DNA of 64,000 bases from Symsagittifera roscoffensis (lineage: Eukaryota > Xenacoelomorpha > Acoela > Convolutidae), in contig NC_087062.1 of the NCBI RefSeq assembly GCF_963678635.1, positions 67,195,415 to 67,259,414 of the forward strand. The letters are read 5' to 3'. The notes beneath the pieces were generated by a model that was not told where the DNA came from, ran no database searches, and saw nothing but the letters and a program-made list of their open reading frames with translations. Position numbers and translations under genes: made by a program. Each line of letters starts with the position of its first letter. Position 1 is the stretch's first letter. Below, one piece after another: positions 45,101-57,498 of the stretch.

Positions 45101-45344
45101 CAATTTGAAAAGACGAACAAATTTAATAATTTTTGTTCCGGCTTTCGATACGAAAGTAACGGAATATTTGTGCTCGGGGTGGGTTTTTTTTCTTCAGACA
45201 AGTTTCGACTTTTGAACGAGCCATTTTTGACAAAAAAAATTTTATCACACAAAAGGTATTGTTGTCCTGAGCTTAAATTTGAAAGATATTTCACCTGTGA
45301 TCATTTTTCGTAAAGTTATAAGGGTTTAAAGATTGGCATTTTGG

Positions 45345-45590
45345 CCAATTTGGGACAATTAAGCTTATTTACTATAATTGATTTGTTACAAGGATCGAAA
45401 TTTATTCGTTTGTATTTTCGTGTGGGGGATGATTTATGTAGCAAACATTTCAATTTTTGGAAAAAAATTTTCATCTCATTTTTATTACATTTAATTTGTT
45501 AAAGATATTTATGTTATTACGGCTCCATAAACATTAAAAGGCAGTCGAAACACTCAAAGCTTCGCCCTGATACGAGCAGTCTTGTTGATA
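45345..45590. repeat. Dispersed repeat R1, copy 2
   Basis: Diverged copy of 44-278, same orientation. The terminal GGGC-TTC-GCCC hairpin of copy 1 is disrupted here (AAAGCTTCGCCCTGA). Confidence 0.7.
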
Positions 45591-46097
45591 CTGATTATTG
45601 ATTTGGTTAAACATTTTATAGTTCTACAAAAACAAAATGCAAAGGAATCGATTTAAAAAAATTCTAGTCAAATGTTTGCTACATAATTTCAACGATAATT
45701 ATGTAGTATAGATAAATAGTTTTCTTCTATTTTGGTCACTGCGGGTTACGCCTGTAATAATTCCATAACTACTGAAAGAACTGTACTGGTCTCGTCTCCA
45801 TGCCTTTCGCATTGAGATTAGTCTAGGGTTTACTCATAGATTGATTTCCGATGAAAAAAAATCTGTTCGTCACATTATCTGTTATCGGTTGGACAGTTTT
45901 GTACAGTTCCTCACTTTTATTATCAGTAATCTCAAAAGATTTTTTTTGCAAAACTCTGGTTAAAACGAATTTAGGCTGAGGTCATCTAGATTTCAATTTC
46001 TGCAAAAGCGGGTTTGATCAATTAAACTGATCAGTTCAACGTAAGTATTTAGCTATAGATCATGATTGGTTAATATTTAATATTAGCTATAGATCAT

Positions 46098-46260
46098 GAG
46101 CGCCCATGAATCAAAAACGATTATATTGTCATAGAAATGTCGATGTTTATAAAATTATAAAGTATTCGATTATAATCCAATAAAAATTGATTATAATCTT
46201 AATGATTTTTACGTCAATTTAATCCATTACAATCGATTATAATCCAATTTTCCCATCCTG
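46098..46260. repeat. Fragment of the GATTATAAT inverted-repeat family
   Basis: GAGCGCCCATGAATC followed by 'acgattatat' and 'cgattataatccaa' strings matches the reverse complement of the right inner part of the element at 50,204-51,798. Confidence 0.6.
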
Positions 46261-46356
46261 ATTCCATTAATTGTTACAATTTTTAAAATTTTCAATTCTG
46301 TGTTGCTTAGACTGCTTCTTTTCTGTTTTTTGAAAAAATTATGTGGGATTGCTAAG

Positions 46357-46443
46357 CTTGTCGTCTGGGCGAGGCCGACTATTCAGAGCATGCTCAAGAC
46401 GTCCACAGCGTTGGGCCAGGGTGATGAGAAGATGCTGATGGGG
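46357..46443 (+). other. Candidate orphan 87-bp exon, GC-rich
   Basis: A locally GC-rich run of 29 codons (LVVWARPTIQSMLKTST, then ALGQGDEKMLMG) lies between ...GCTAAG and GTTAAG, so it could be a phase-0 exon. Third positions are GC-rich as in the TYMP exons and unlike the surroundings. No family is recognised. The acceptor lacks a good pyrimidine tract. Confidence 0.25.
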
Positions 46444-48589
46444 GTTAAGTGGTATCCTCAATTGCTCAAAATTGGTATTTTCAATTTTCTAATCCTTATA
46501 TTAATCTGCTTCGTCGATTGTTATAAATCTCGTTGTAGTCTTTTCCGAAAAAAATTTTCTACATAGTGTACGAATTTATAGAATGCAACGACACAGTCTA
46601 GTAATTCGAGCAAGCCAAATATCAAATTTCGTTGAAAGGCGCTTAGCATAGTGGTGAGGCGTTCACTTCGTGATTGTCAGATCGTGTGCCATGGAAATGA
46701 TAGTGTGCGATAGTGATAGTTTGATATCCAGCTACAATTCTACCACAGCCTGACCGATTTCTAGACGCAAAAAAAATAACCTTGAGTCGGTAAAAAAAAT
46801 AGCGCCGCTCAACAAAAGAGCTTAGTCTGGAATGCGGGGAAGTAAGAGAAACGGACTATGCTTAGACATGCCATTTATAGATCCTCTGCTAATCGCAGAA
46901 ATGTCAATTATTATCAGGAAGGATCATTATTCCTTAGCTTGTTTTTAAGCTGTGAAAATAATTACGTAAAAAGCATAATAAAAGGCGATGTGTTGCACGA
47001 GTTAATCTCTTGGAAGTTATGTGAGGCTTTGAAAATGGATATGGATTGTAGATTCGATGAGGTTTCTGAGCAAACTCTTCAAAAGTGAGCATAAGCATGT
47101 TTGGTTGGTCGCATTCGGCACCCCAATGAATTTCCTCGTCCTACGGGCGCATTGCCATGTAAAACTATCAAAAAGATTAGTGCTTGATGATTGATTTTGT
47201 ACTGATTGTGTCTTGGATGGTAGATAAAAATAATAAATGGTTGCGAAGAAGAATATTTGAAAAAATGATTGTTAATTTTGGCCGTTTTTAGACATTTAAC
47301 AGTGTTTCAGTCATAAAGAAAAAAACTGTTCTTCGCTAGAACCGAATTGGCTATTCAAGAATTGATATTTGATCTTCATCTAGCTGACTCTTTTTGAAGT
47401 ATAAAACAAACTTTTGTGACTTATTATTAAATAAGTATTGTGGTAAGCATAGAAAAACTTACCACTATGCTTGTGTTTGTGTTGTCCTAGTGTAGCATCA
47501 TGCAAATTTTTTTTAAAATGATTTAAATTTTAATCCCCTGTTTGATATAATTTTCAATTTTGTTCTGAGAATTTTTGAGTTTTGGTGACGGTTAAAGTGT
47601 CACTGAGCGATTTGAGATTGTACTGTGAGTCATGGCGTCGTTGAAAAAGAATAGAGGTTGGGAATGGCCAGTCTTAGTGATGGGGTGTTTTTTTTTCTCC
47701 CATAATGGCTCTGGGATCAATTTTTATGTCCTCGATGAGTCAGCGGCAGTTGTGGTGTGTCAGAGGCAATTAATTTGTGAGTCAGAGGCAGCGTAGGAAT
47801 GATTCGGTAAGAATAACTGATTACTGATCTGTGAGAAGTATATAGGCGATGGGTCAAGAGAACTTCGGTGTTTTTCATTATTATGTTGAGGACGGTTGAA
47901 TTGCGTATACAAAAGGATGATGAAGAGGACGTGATCTTTGTCAGCGACGAATCGGACAAGTAGTGGTATGGAGAGTTAAAAGCTTCGAGTTCTTTGCTTT
48001 TTTTAAATAATTTATTTTTTTTCCTGTGAGCGGAATGGAGAAAATATTTCATGATATGTTTTTAAGGTGATTGTGGATTTGATAAAAATATGTATTGCGT
48101 TGAATTGTAAACCTAATACTTATATGTTTGTCCTTTCTAATCGCTGCAATTACTGTTCTAACTTTCGATTCTTTTAAACGAGCAATTTTTCACGGATTTT
48201 TTTATCGTCCAAAAATTTTTAGTTTCTTTTGTTCAACCGTTCACAGGTTTCGTGATTTTTTTTAAAAGAGAGCTTAAAAATGTGAGCAGACAGATAATTT
48301 AATATCACTTTTGTTAGTTGATTAAGATTAAGCAATTAAGCATTTATCACAAAGAAAAAGATCAACATACGAGCTGTTCAACTAATCATGGAGAACCCAT
48401 GTTGTGTCCCTGCTTAAAAACTGCAGGCATTGTTTTGGTATTTTTTCCGGACTGGGTAATGCTGCCGTTTTAGAAACCGTTCTAAATTGAAATGAGGAAT
48501 GCTGTTTTTTCAATATAATACTATGTAATTAGTTTACACTTTACATGATAGTTTTCTAGAAACTGATTCACTTTTTTGCCGAAAAAATT

Positions 48590-48790
48590 GTGCCAACATC
48601 AAATGTGCCGACAAAATTTACGTTACAGGTATTTGTACGCGGAATCCACGGAAATGTTGTAAGTGTAACCCACTTACATTTTGCAACATGTTTAAAAATT
48701 TGTCTCTGGAACCTAGGAACATACAGACACAAAAATTTGCGCCTATTCATTGCACAACTTGACCTCGTAATGTTATACACCATGACGAAG
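48590..48790. repeat. Terminus of the palindrome-rich element, inverted copy
   Basis: The reverse complement matches 38,020-38,170: 'tgccgacaaaatttacgtta', 'gtacgcggaatccacgg', 'cctcgtaatgtt'. Only one end is present. Confidence 0.65.
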
Positions 48791-49291
48791 ATCAGCCTAA
48801 AAGTATTCAACAAAATATTCAAGTAAACTATATATTGAGTTTGTATTGCCTTCTTACGACTCAACTTTTTGTTTTACCTCAAAACTTCGTTAAACCCTCC
48901 GCCCCGATCTTTGTCATTTCTTGCTCATGTATCTCTTATGAGAAAAAAATTCAAATCAACCGTGCAAAGTCCTTGATAATTGTCTGACAAATTTGATCTC
49001 CGAACATCTCCAAGAAACTTCAATATGCCCACTTTTGGATGGAATCATAAACTTTTGAATCCTGATTCTGCCATTCATACTATCAAAGTTTTTAAAAATC
49101 GCTCTAAGCAACTCAAGTTTTATTCAAATCATTTGCAATCTAATGCCCATATAGGGCAGTATTCTTGATTTAGCGGTCCTCCTTGCCTTTCTAGATCGTT
49201 CTTTGTGAAGGTTGCGATTATTAAATCCTCTATGACCAGATATCTGATCTTTATCCAATCCCGGTTGTACTGAAGACTGGCCGGAAAAAAT

Positions 49292-49491
49292 NNNNNNNNN
49301 NNNNNNNNNNNNNNNNNNNNNNNNNNNNNNNNNNNNNNNNNNNNNNNNNNNNNNNNNNNNNNNNNNNNNNNNNNNNNNNNNNNNNNNNNNNNNNNNNNNN
49401 NNNNNNNNNNNNNNNNNNNNNNNNNNNNNNNNNNNNNNNNNNNNNNNNNNNNNNNNNNNNNNNNNNNNNNNNNNNNNNNNNNNNNNNNNNN
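49292..49491. other. Assembly gap (200 N)
   Basis: Two hundred consecutive N characters. Their round number suggests a scaffolding gap of unknown true size. Nothing across it can be read. Confidence 0.99.
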
Positions 49492-50203
49492 CAAATTGTT
49501 ATGTTCACAACATACATAAACATAAGTATGTTATGGTAATTTTCAACCCCTTATTTTCGCTAATTTTCAGCCTTATTAATTTTGCTAATTTTATTTTGAT
49601 TGTTAGACAACCCTTAAACAAAATAAACAAATTGTTTTCTCTCTTTTAGTTTTTTTGCGATAATTGAAGCAATTTTGCAGTCCTTTTGTCTAAATGATCT
49701 TAGTTTAAAAAGTAGATGAATAGTTTTTGCTCATGGAGATGCCAGCCGACAGGTTGATGCCTTTTTGCTATTCTCCCAAGCCGAACATTATTGTAAACAT
49801 ACGTTTTCATAGAATGTATGCTTATAAATTTTGGCTTGAAACTAAAGTTATTATTATTATTATTTCGAATAGTTACAAGAGAGTTGACAAAAGGCAATGA
49901 ATTTTAGCATGGTGATCAAACTAACAACTGCGAACAGATTTGTGAGTTATACTTCTTAGTTTAAAACTTAGCATTACGCATTGAGCCGGATGTAACAACA
50001 AGTAATGCAACTATAAAAATCAAAACTTTGAAAGGTGGTCGAGCGGAAAAAAAAACCAAAAAAACTGAAAGCTTGATTTGAAAAATTGCTCTGTATAAAA
50101 TATTTAAAATGAAAAAAAAAACCATATATTGACCCCGGGATAAATAATCATTTTCAGCATCCTCAATATGAAGTGCGGAAATGCTTAGGGTAATAAATAA
50201 CTA

Positions 50204-51798
50204 GTGGACAAAATTAGGCGCATATTTAGGTTTTTAGTTTTAAAATGCCTAACTTTTTGGACAATATTTACTTGAAGTTTTAACAAAACTTAAAATCGAC
50301 CGACAGCAAATGACCATAACTACCCTCTCTGAAAGTCTCAATTGAAGCGCTTGCTAGTTTTTTTCTGGATCTGAAAACGCCAGTTCTCAACGTCCGTACG
50401 TGTGATATTGTAACGCGTGATATTGTAAGAGTTTAGTGAAATTGTCACAAGGATTGTTTCAGTTTTCTCGCTGAGAATGTTTCACGTCGCATGAAAAGTT
50501 TTTTTGCTCCGCTTATGCGAGAAAGAGTTCATTACCCGCACCGAGCCCTCATGTACCAAACTCGATTATACTGATTATCTATAGATTGAAATCCTTTAAA
50601 AATGGATTAAAATCCTAGTATTTTTTTGTCAAAACAATCCCAATATTTTTAGTCCAATATAATCCATTATAATTGATTATATCTGATCATAATAGATTTT
50701 TTCGGAAGGTTATTTATGAAATTTTTCAACGTTCTTCAAAGTTATCTCATTTCCGGCTTAGTGCAGTTGCAACGTATTATCTTTCATAAAACGATACATT
50801 TCACATTAAAAATTGAATATTTTTTGTCTCTACTTTTTCAATGCATCTTAGTTCTTCACTTCATTTCGCAAGGGGAGTGGGTAAAGTTGTTAGGGGGGCA
50901 TTAAATAATTGTAGAACTTGGGGGCTGAATGGTGATTTAACTCCCCTAACCTAGTTTACTTTACACACCCTTACACCCCCTCGCTGCCAGTTTACCACAA
51001 CTGCCATTCGCCCTCCTCCTTATGGTTGGACATTGGGAAACAATTTATTGGTTAGATTCTCGGGAGGCGGGGTGGGGGGGGGGGGGGGGAGGAAGATAAA
51101 TGATCTTCAGATAAATGATCTTCCAGATCTTCAGTTGGAGTGGAAGGTAAAAAACTTGAGCGGGTGACGTTAGACATGGCATTTAGTAAGAGATGCAACA
51201 TTTCAGCAAAAATAATCGAATTTATTTCAAAAAACAAAATGGATTAAAATGGATTATCATGGCAAAAATAATCGATTTCAGTGCCAAAAATAATGGATTG
51301 TTATCGACTATAATGGATTATAATGAATTTTTGTTACAAAAAAGTGATTATAAAGGATTATCATGGCAAAAATAATCGTTTCATTGCCAAAAAGAATGGA
51401 TTATAATTGACTATAATGGATTATAGTGGATTATTTTTTCAAAAACAATCGGATATAATGGTAATATAATCGATTTTGTCGTCTGAATTTTCATGAATTA
51501 TAATGAATTATTTTTGGTTCGGGAATCCATTATAATCGATTAGAATTCATGGGCGCTCGGTGCGGGTAAGATACAAAACCTAGCGCCAACGGTGAAAACT
51601 GGCATTTTCAGACCCGGAAAAAAACTGTTGAGTGCTTCAAATTAAAAATTGATACTTTCAGAGAAAATAGTTCAGATCATTTGCTGTCGGTCAATGTTAA
51701 AATTTTGTTAAAATTCAAAGTAAATATTGTCTAAAATGATCCTTAAACGTAGGCTTTTTAAAGACTTAAAACATGAACTTGCGTTTAGTTTTGTCCAC
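50204..51798. mobile_element. Long-TIR element with TA target site and GATTATAAT arrays
   Basis: The left end GTGGACAAAATTAGGCG and right end (reverse complement) GTGGACAAAACTAAACG are flanked by TA on both sides, as for Tc1/mariner-type elements. The inverted repeats extend about 200 bp with shared strings such as GACCGACAGCAAATGA and TCTGAAA.CGCCAGTT. The interior holds arrays of GGATTATAATGGATTATAAT-like strings at 50,548-50,710 and 51,235-51,545, and a G-tract near 51,069-51,090. No transposase frame is present. Confidence 0.7.
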
Positions 51799-52410
51799 TA
51801 AAGTAGTCCACTACCACAGGCGGCCTTCCACAGTATTTGGTCGATCATTCTTGTACCTGTGACTTATATCATCTACTTGTTCAGGCTGCTTACTCTCAAC
51901 TACACGTGGTCGTCCCCTCGCAACCATGAAGCCTCTCTTCTCCAGAGTAAATACCACAATATTCGGACGTCAGCTCTTGAACCTGAAAGAATTTTGAGAG
52001 ACACACCTCTTGAAAATTTCACCATGTCTGCGAAGTGGCACAAATCAAAGTGAGAAAACGATTTATTTACACTTAGAGGTTGATTGGGTAATTTATAATT
52101 TGATGATCACATTTTTTTGAAAAAACGGACAAGCATTGAGCTTGAAACAAAAAGGATCCTAGCTATGACATGCAAGTATCGCATAATGTTCCAAGCTGAT
52201 TAGGGAAAAAATCAAAAATAAAAAACCCTTTAAAAACAAAAAAATGATATTTTTTCAGTTTTTGTCTAAAAATTTTTTTTGAATTGTTCATACGGTATTT
52301 TGCAACAAAGACATTTTTAGGTATTTGTTTAATTTAAGCAATGATTTGTAAAACTTTGACGGGTGACAATTTGTTATTAACGTTTTATCATAACAGGTAC
52401 TTGCTGATAT
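51799..52410. other. Short non-genic stretch
   Basis: AT-rich sequence between the TIR element and the Gypsy copy A end; no gene or element recognised. Confidence 0.5.
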
Positions 52411-52715
52411 GCGGTAAGCGAGACGAAACAACTGATTCATAGAACCATTTATTGAAGTCTGAGCTCTTGTTCATAGTTCTCTGGCTAAGCGTCTTTACAA
52501 GGTCAATCGACCAAACAAACAGTTTACTCAGCATAGTGAGTTGAATATAGTATATATCTAAATTTGTCAATCCGTGCCGGATGACAAAAATGATCGTCTT
52601 CTAGATTTGCCTTCTAGGAAACACCAATTGCATCTGCGAACGCTGTAAAATCAAAAACTTTTTGGAGGAGAAAAGTATACAAGTTGGACACATGAATAAT
52701 ACTGACCCAATAACA

Positions 52716-53012
52716 TTAAATTGATTTTTTCTTCTTGGTTTTCATTTTCTTTGCATCAATCGTGTTGATCGGTACGGGGTTTCCAGGGGCGTTTGCCAAG
52801 GTCGACTTTCGGTTGCAAACTGATTTTCTGGTCGGTTCGGTGGGTAGGGCATTTGGTGGTATTTTCTTTTTGTCGAGTCGTTTTGACGACGGTGCCGAGT
52901 TTTTCGATGTCGTAGATAACTTTTCGTCGTCATGTTCCCCGCTGGAAGAGATTTCCTCAGGGGTGGCTCTGATCGGATTGTTCTTTGATTTTTCCTCCGT
53001 TTGGAGGCTCAC
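52716..53012 (-). pseudogene. Gypsy copy A C-terminal polar tail
   Basis: A 98-codon frame on the minus strand, rich in Lys, Ser, Glu and Pro (opens MSLQTEEKSKNNPIRATPEE, ends AKKMKTKKKKSI). It lies between the integrase remnant and the 3' LTR, where Gypsy pol proteins carry a variable basic tail. No domain is recognised and it is probably not an independent gene. Confidence 0.45.
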
Positions 53013-53589
53013 TCCCGCTTGGGTGGTTGTGTCGCGCGTTCGTTTTCCTGTGCGCTTGGCCCATCACTTCGTTGGACTGCTCTACACTGGTGAGGCGCTT
53101 TGGGAGACTTGTCGCTGTGTCCTATTTGAACACCGGATGTTGTGGGGCGTTGACAAAAAACGTAGACAAGGTCCAGAGCTCTGCGCGAATATGTACGCAA
53201 CGTAATTATTCAATCTTGAGGGTCTGCAGGACCCGTAATTTAGAGGATTAGGGACAAACGCAACTCGACTATTTCATAGAAGTCTGAGTTGTTTCCCGAA
53301 CGTATGCAACCACGCGGTGGGTGGCGTACAAGTTAGAGCTTTTCCATTGATGCTTTTGTATTTTGCTGAAAAGTTTTTGGGTACCTCACCTTTGTAGCTA
53401 TACGGATTGTTTTTCTTGCTTCCTGCTCTATCCATTTTTTGTCTACTTTTTCCTGAACTCCCTTATATCTTAAGTTTAACTTATGCTTAACTATTTCAAT
53501 GGCTCGTCTTGTTTTTGCACTTCGTGTTTGTTGCTGCTGTTGTCAGTTGTTCGCCAATTGGAGGGTTTTTGGTAGCGTCGGGCGTGACT

Positions 53590-56500
53590 TTATCGTAACG
53601 TCGTCATCCGACCGTCTCTGTAAACCATGCATGAATTCCGCTGGTAGAGGCGGTTTGGTGAGGTTGTTCCGACCTAACCATGCTTTTTCGGCATTTTCCC
53701 AATGTAGGTTGTTAGGGAGCTACTTGTTGCTATGTTGGAGAGGGGAGAATTCGGTTTTCTACCCATGTGAGCTTCGAAGGATAATTTTTTGTTACTACGT
53801 GTGGCGTGATGTGTAGTGTTTCTATAACTTCGGCTATATCCGAGGCAAGTTTATACGGTATGTTGTTCTTGTCTACCCTCATTCACCTAATCTACGTTTT
53901 AGTGTTTGAATCATTCTTTCTACCACCCCTATTGCTCTATGGTCATCTGCTGGCGAAAGATTAGATCAAATTTATTTGTGTTGCAAAACAGTTGAAAATT
54001 TTTGGGCCCTAATTTTTATGCTTGGTCAAACCTTAACCGTCGGGGTACCCCGTTGCTTGAGATACATCGTTTCATGATTTTTATTGCAATATCTGCCGTT
54101 GTGTTTGATCCAATTTTCGCTATGGGGAATTTAGACCATATATCTATCGTAACCAAATTTTATGCATCCTTCTTAAGTTCAACAGGGAGGGGCCCGGCGA
54201 AATCTAGCGATACTTCTTCATTTGGTTCGAACACCGGCTCCATTTGGAATGACTGTTCTTTGCCTACTATTGGCTTCAGGTTTTTACCTGGTTCTGTACA
54301 ATGTCGGAAGTACTGAGCCATCTGGACTATTGAGCAATGTTTGCGTGGAAATCAAGCATATTGACACAAATCGACCACGGCTGGCGACCCAGGATGAATT
54401 AAGTGTAAGCTGTCTAGTTGCGTCGGGATAATGATTTTTTCATCAATCTGCAAACAGTCTTCTCTCACGTGTAATCTGTTTCGGATATTGAACCAGTTTT
54501 GTCCATACGAAGTCTTGATTGCATCGCAGTCTCGTTTTTTGACCAAATTTTTGAGTGGCTGCAAATTTCTGTCCTTTTTGATAGCGGCGGCGATGAATGT
54601 GACTCCAAGAACGTTTGGAGTTTTCTCCGGAGCAATGGTGTGCCCTCCTTTAATTCAAAATTTGTACCTTGGTTGATTGTGGTGACGATTCGTATCTATT
54701 TGTGTTTGTTACGTATTCGTAGGTAGGATTTTCGATATTTGGTATAAAATCTTCTTGGCTATATTAAGTTAGTTCCACGCAGCTAACGCAGTATTCTTAT
54801 GTCTCGTGTAATTCTATGGAAAATTGGGTTTGAGTGGCGGCTGTCATCGTTTAAGCCTCTGTTTGTGCTGCTTGGGTAGCCATTTCCTGTGGCGTTGATG
54901 GTGGTTGAGTTTTTGTGATTGGTGGGTTGTCGCTAAAAACAATTTTTGGGGAAGTTCGATTGCCTTTTTTAGGTTGTGATGAGAAGAGGTCTCGTGCGTC
55001 TTTAACTCCTGCTGACGGGGAATTGTGGTTAATTTCGTTTTTTTTGTGACTGTTTTTCTCTTGTGCCACCGTGGATCGGACAGGCTTTCCTGTCTATCCG
55101 ATGAACCCTACCATTGCTTTTTTTCCTGCCACGCAGCTCAAGCGTTTTCACATCATCCGCGTTGAACCCAGCATTACATATTTTAGCATTTTTTGCTGAC
55201 TCATTTTCTCAAAGTGTTCCTGTACTAAATTGATAGAATATTTAGAATTTTGGTTTGAATATTTTGTTGACTGGATTTAGGATGGTTTTGAGCACAATTG
55301 ATTTGTAATGAGTGTTTGAGAATGACCTCTTCCGAAATTTGCAGAATGTTTGAGTTTCGATTGAAAATTTGAAAACCTAGTTAGCGTTCTTGTATTTTCC
55401 GCGCGCTTTTTGATCAGCCGATACGGTGCCTTGTTCTGATTGGCTAGGTTGTTCAGTATGACCTAGTCAATTATTTCCAGGTTGTTTATGGATGAATTGA
55501 TTGAAGCTACTACAAATTCTTCATCTTACGCGCTTGGGAGTTTTGCTAATCTAACCGGATTTTGTGACATTTAGTCTTCTAGTCACGTTTTTTCCCTGCT
55601 CAATGTTTTATGTCAAAAGGATCGGCCAGTCAATCAACCGGGTTAACCTGCATTGACTGGTTTATAATCTTTCATTTGCGTTTAACGCTTTCCTTTGCGT
55701 TTAAAGCTTTCAAATACGATGATTAAAGCTTGATGGTCCGTTATGACGGTAAAGTGCATTCTGTATAAATAAAATTTAAAGTGTTCGTTGGCCCAAACTA
55801 CCACGAGTAATTCTAGCTCGTTAGCAGAATACGTTTCTTCTAGAGAATTGAGAAAACGTGAAGATATGCTACGGCCACCCAGAATTCCGGGGAATATTGC
55901 TTCAATTCGTCCCCTAAGCTTAACGTGGACGGGTCGCATACCACGCGGGTATCCAGGTTATGGTCAAAATACTGATTTTGAGTTATTTTTGTAACTAACG
56001 TTAGAATGTTGTTAAATGTTGTTTTGTGTTCAGGTTTCCATTAAATTGATGTTTTTCTGTTTTCTAGCAGTGGGTGGAGGGCGGCGGCAGTTTTTGCAAA
56101 ATTAGGGATGTATTGTGTTAAGTGAGGTATAGAGCCTATGAAGGTTTTAGGTTATTTAAAAGTTTTTGGTGGTGTTAATTTATCAATAGCCTCTGTTTTC
56201 TTTATTAGTGGCTTAGTTCGTTCACTGGTGATCTTGTACCCTAACCATTCAACTTATTCGCATGCAAACTTAAATTTGTCTAGAGATATTGCGAGGTTTT
56301 CTTTGTCTAAATTTTTCAGAACTGTTTGTGGTTTTTCTTTATTAGTCTCGGGTGATCCTTTTGTTTTTATTAACATGTCATCCAGATAGGCGTATGTATT
56401 TGTAAAGTTGGCGAGGCTTAGGTCAATGGCCCTCTGAAGCTCGGCCGGCATGTCAGTAAGGCCGTAAAATCCGGTCTGAAATTGTTAAGTCCCTGTGGCG

Positions 56501-57498
56501 TCACATCCGAAGAGGCTAAAGTTGCACTGTTCTCTGGTTTGTTTGTCCAACGGGATTTAAGAGTATGCGTATCTTAGATCAACGTAGAAAATAACGTTTG
56601 TCAAGTTTTGTCTGATTTTACCACCTGCGCAATAATTTCCAAAAGGAGATCTATGTTTGGCATCTGGCATTTATTTTTGTGGATAAATTCGTTGATCTGT
56701 TTAGAATCTAGTACCAATTTGAGTGTCTGGTCCTTTTAAATTGTTATTGCGATTGGGCTAACAAGTTGTCTATCCAAACATTTACTTAATTTGATTTCGT
56801 GATTTTGATCAATTAGCTTGCTGACTTCTTTTTCAACACGTTCTTGCAATTGTTTTGGCATTTGGCATACTTTGCTGCTGAATTGGGGTTGTGTCTTTGC
56901 TGAATTCCGTTCGCATCACCTGAATTTCTGTTTTCCGACTCGTATACACAATTATTTGAAATTGTCTCTGACTCGCTGTTTTAAAATTGTATAGGAAATT
57001 GTTCAAAATTGTCTCTGACTCACTGTTTTACTTCCGTGTTTGATTTTTTCGTTTCCTGTATAATTAGCATTTGATATGGTTTTGGTTTCTCTTGAATCAA
57101 TTCAATTCTGATATCTAGTTATGAGTTTCAACCAATTATATTTGCTTTTTGGTCATCTACGATTGTCCAGCATCCGGATTCTATTGTAATGACGAGTCTT
57201 CCCTTAAAAATAATATGTTTGCCATAATAACTTGCCAAATTTTAGCTGTGTTTTTCGTTGGGATATGTTCAAATATCGTTGATTTGTCATTTTCTTGCAA
57301 TCGAAGAGCCGTTTTTTTTTGTTTAAAATTCACATCGGGCTACCCCAATTGGCCATTGAGATCATCTTCCGTCAAACTGGCGGATTTTTCAACCTGAATT
57401 GCTTTCGAGATTGCCATAACTGAAATTCTGCGTGTAAATTCTGCAAACGCAACGTGGTCATTTTCTGTAATATCTTTTTCATTTTCTATTTCGTCTTG
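53590..57498 (-). pseudogene. Gypsy copy A pol remnant
   Basis: In minus-strand order: a possible protease with IESGCWTIVDD (about 57,190-57,150; Glu where Asp is usual). Reverse transcriptase at about 56,700-56,250 with NKCQMPNIDLLLEIIAQVV, FYGLTDMPAELQRAIDLSL and YAYLDDMLIKTKG. RNase H at 55,939-55,680 (ETYSANELELLVVVWA, FTVITDHQALI). The integrase zinc region reads IIIPTQLDSLHLIHPG (about 54,440-54,390) and the core LDFAGPLPVEL and IDIWSKFPIAKIG (54,200-54,050). A TAG at about 57,340 and several other stops break it. Confidence 0.85.

Larger units (their letters stand above)
44046..49291. other. Non-genic region with dispersed repeats
   Basis: No complete gene. Contains degenerate ~20-bp repeats at 44,436-45,100, the second R1 repeat (45,345-45,590), a fragment of the GATTATAAT family (46,098-46,260), a GC-rich exon candidate (46,357-46,443), a 77-codon open frame ending at 47,088 with no recognised family, a 26-codon frame with a SUMO-interaction-like motif (47,883-47,963), and a terminus of the palindrome-rich element (48,590-48,790). 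Confidence 0.5.

Noticed and set aside
44885-45294. Two overlapping minus-strand open frames
   Set aside because: Both are translations of the ~20-bp repeat in different frames.
46645-46705. tRNA-like 5' half (TTAGCATAGTGGTGAGGCG)
   Set aside because: A box is good but the B box is absent (7 of 11 matches) and no fold is possible; at most a decayed tRNA-derived SINE head.
46858-47088. 77-codon open frame
   Set aside because: Stop-free and codon-like, but no recognised family, no clear acceptor and no polyadenylation signal; not enough for a gene call.
49129-49523. Open frames across the N run
   Set aside because: They are open only because N codons cannot be stops.
52735-53251. 156- and 88-codon plus-strand frames
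   Set aside because: Shadows of the minus-strand Gypsy tail; no recognisable protein.
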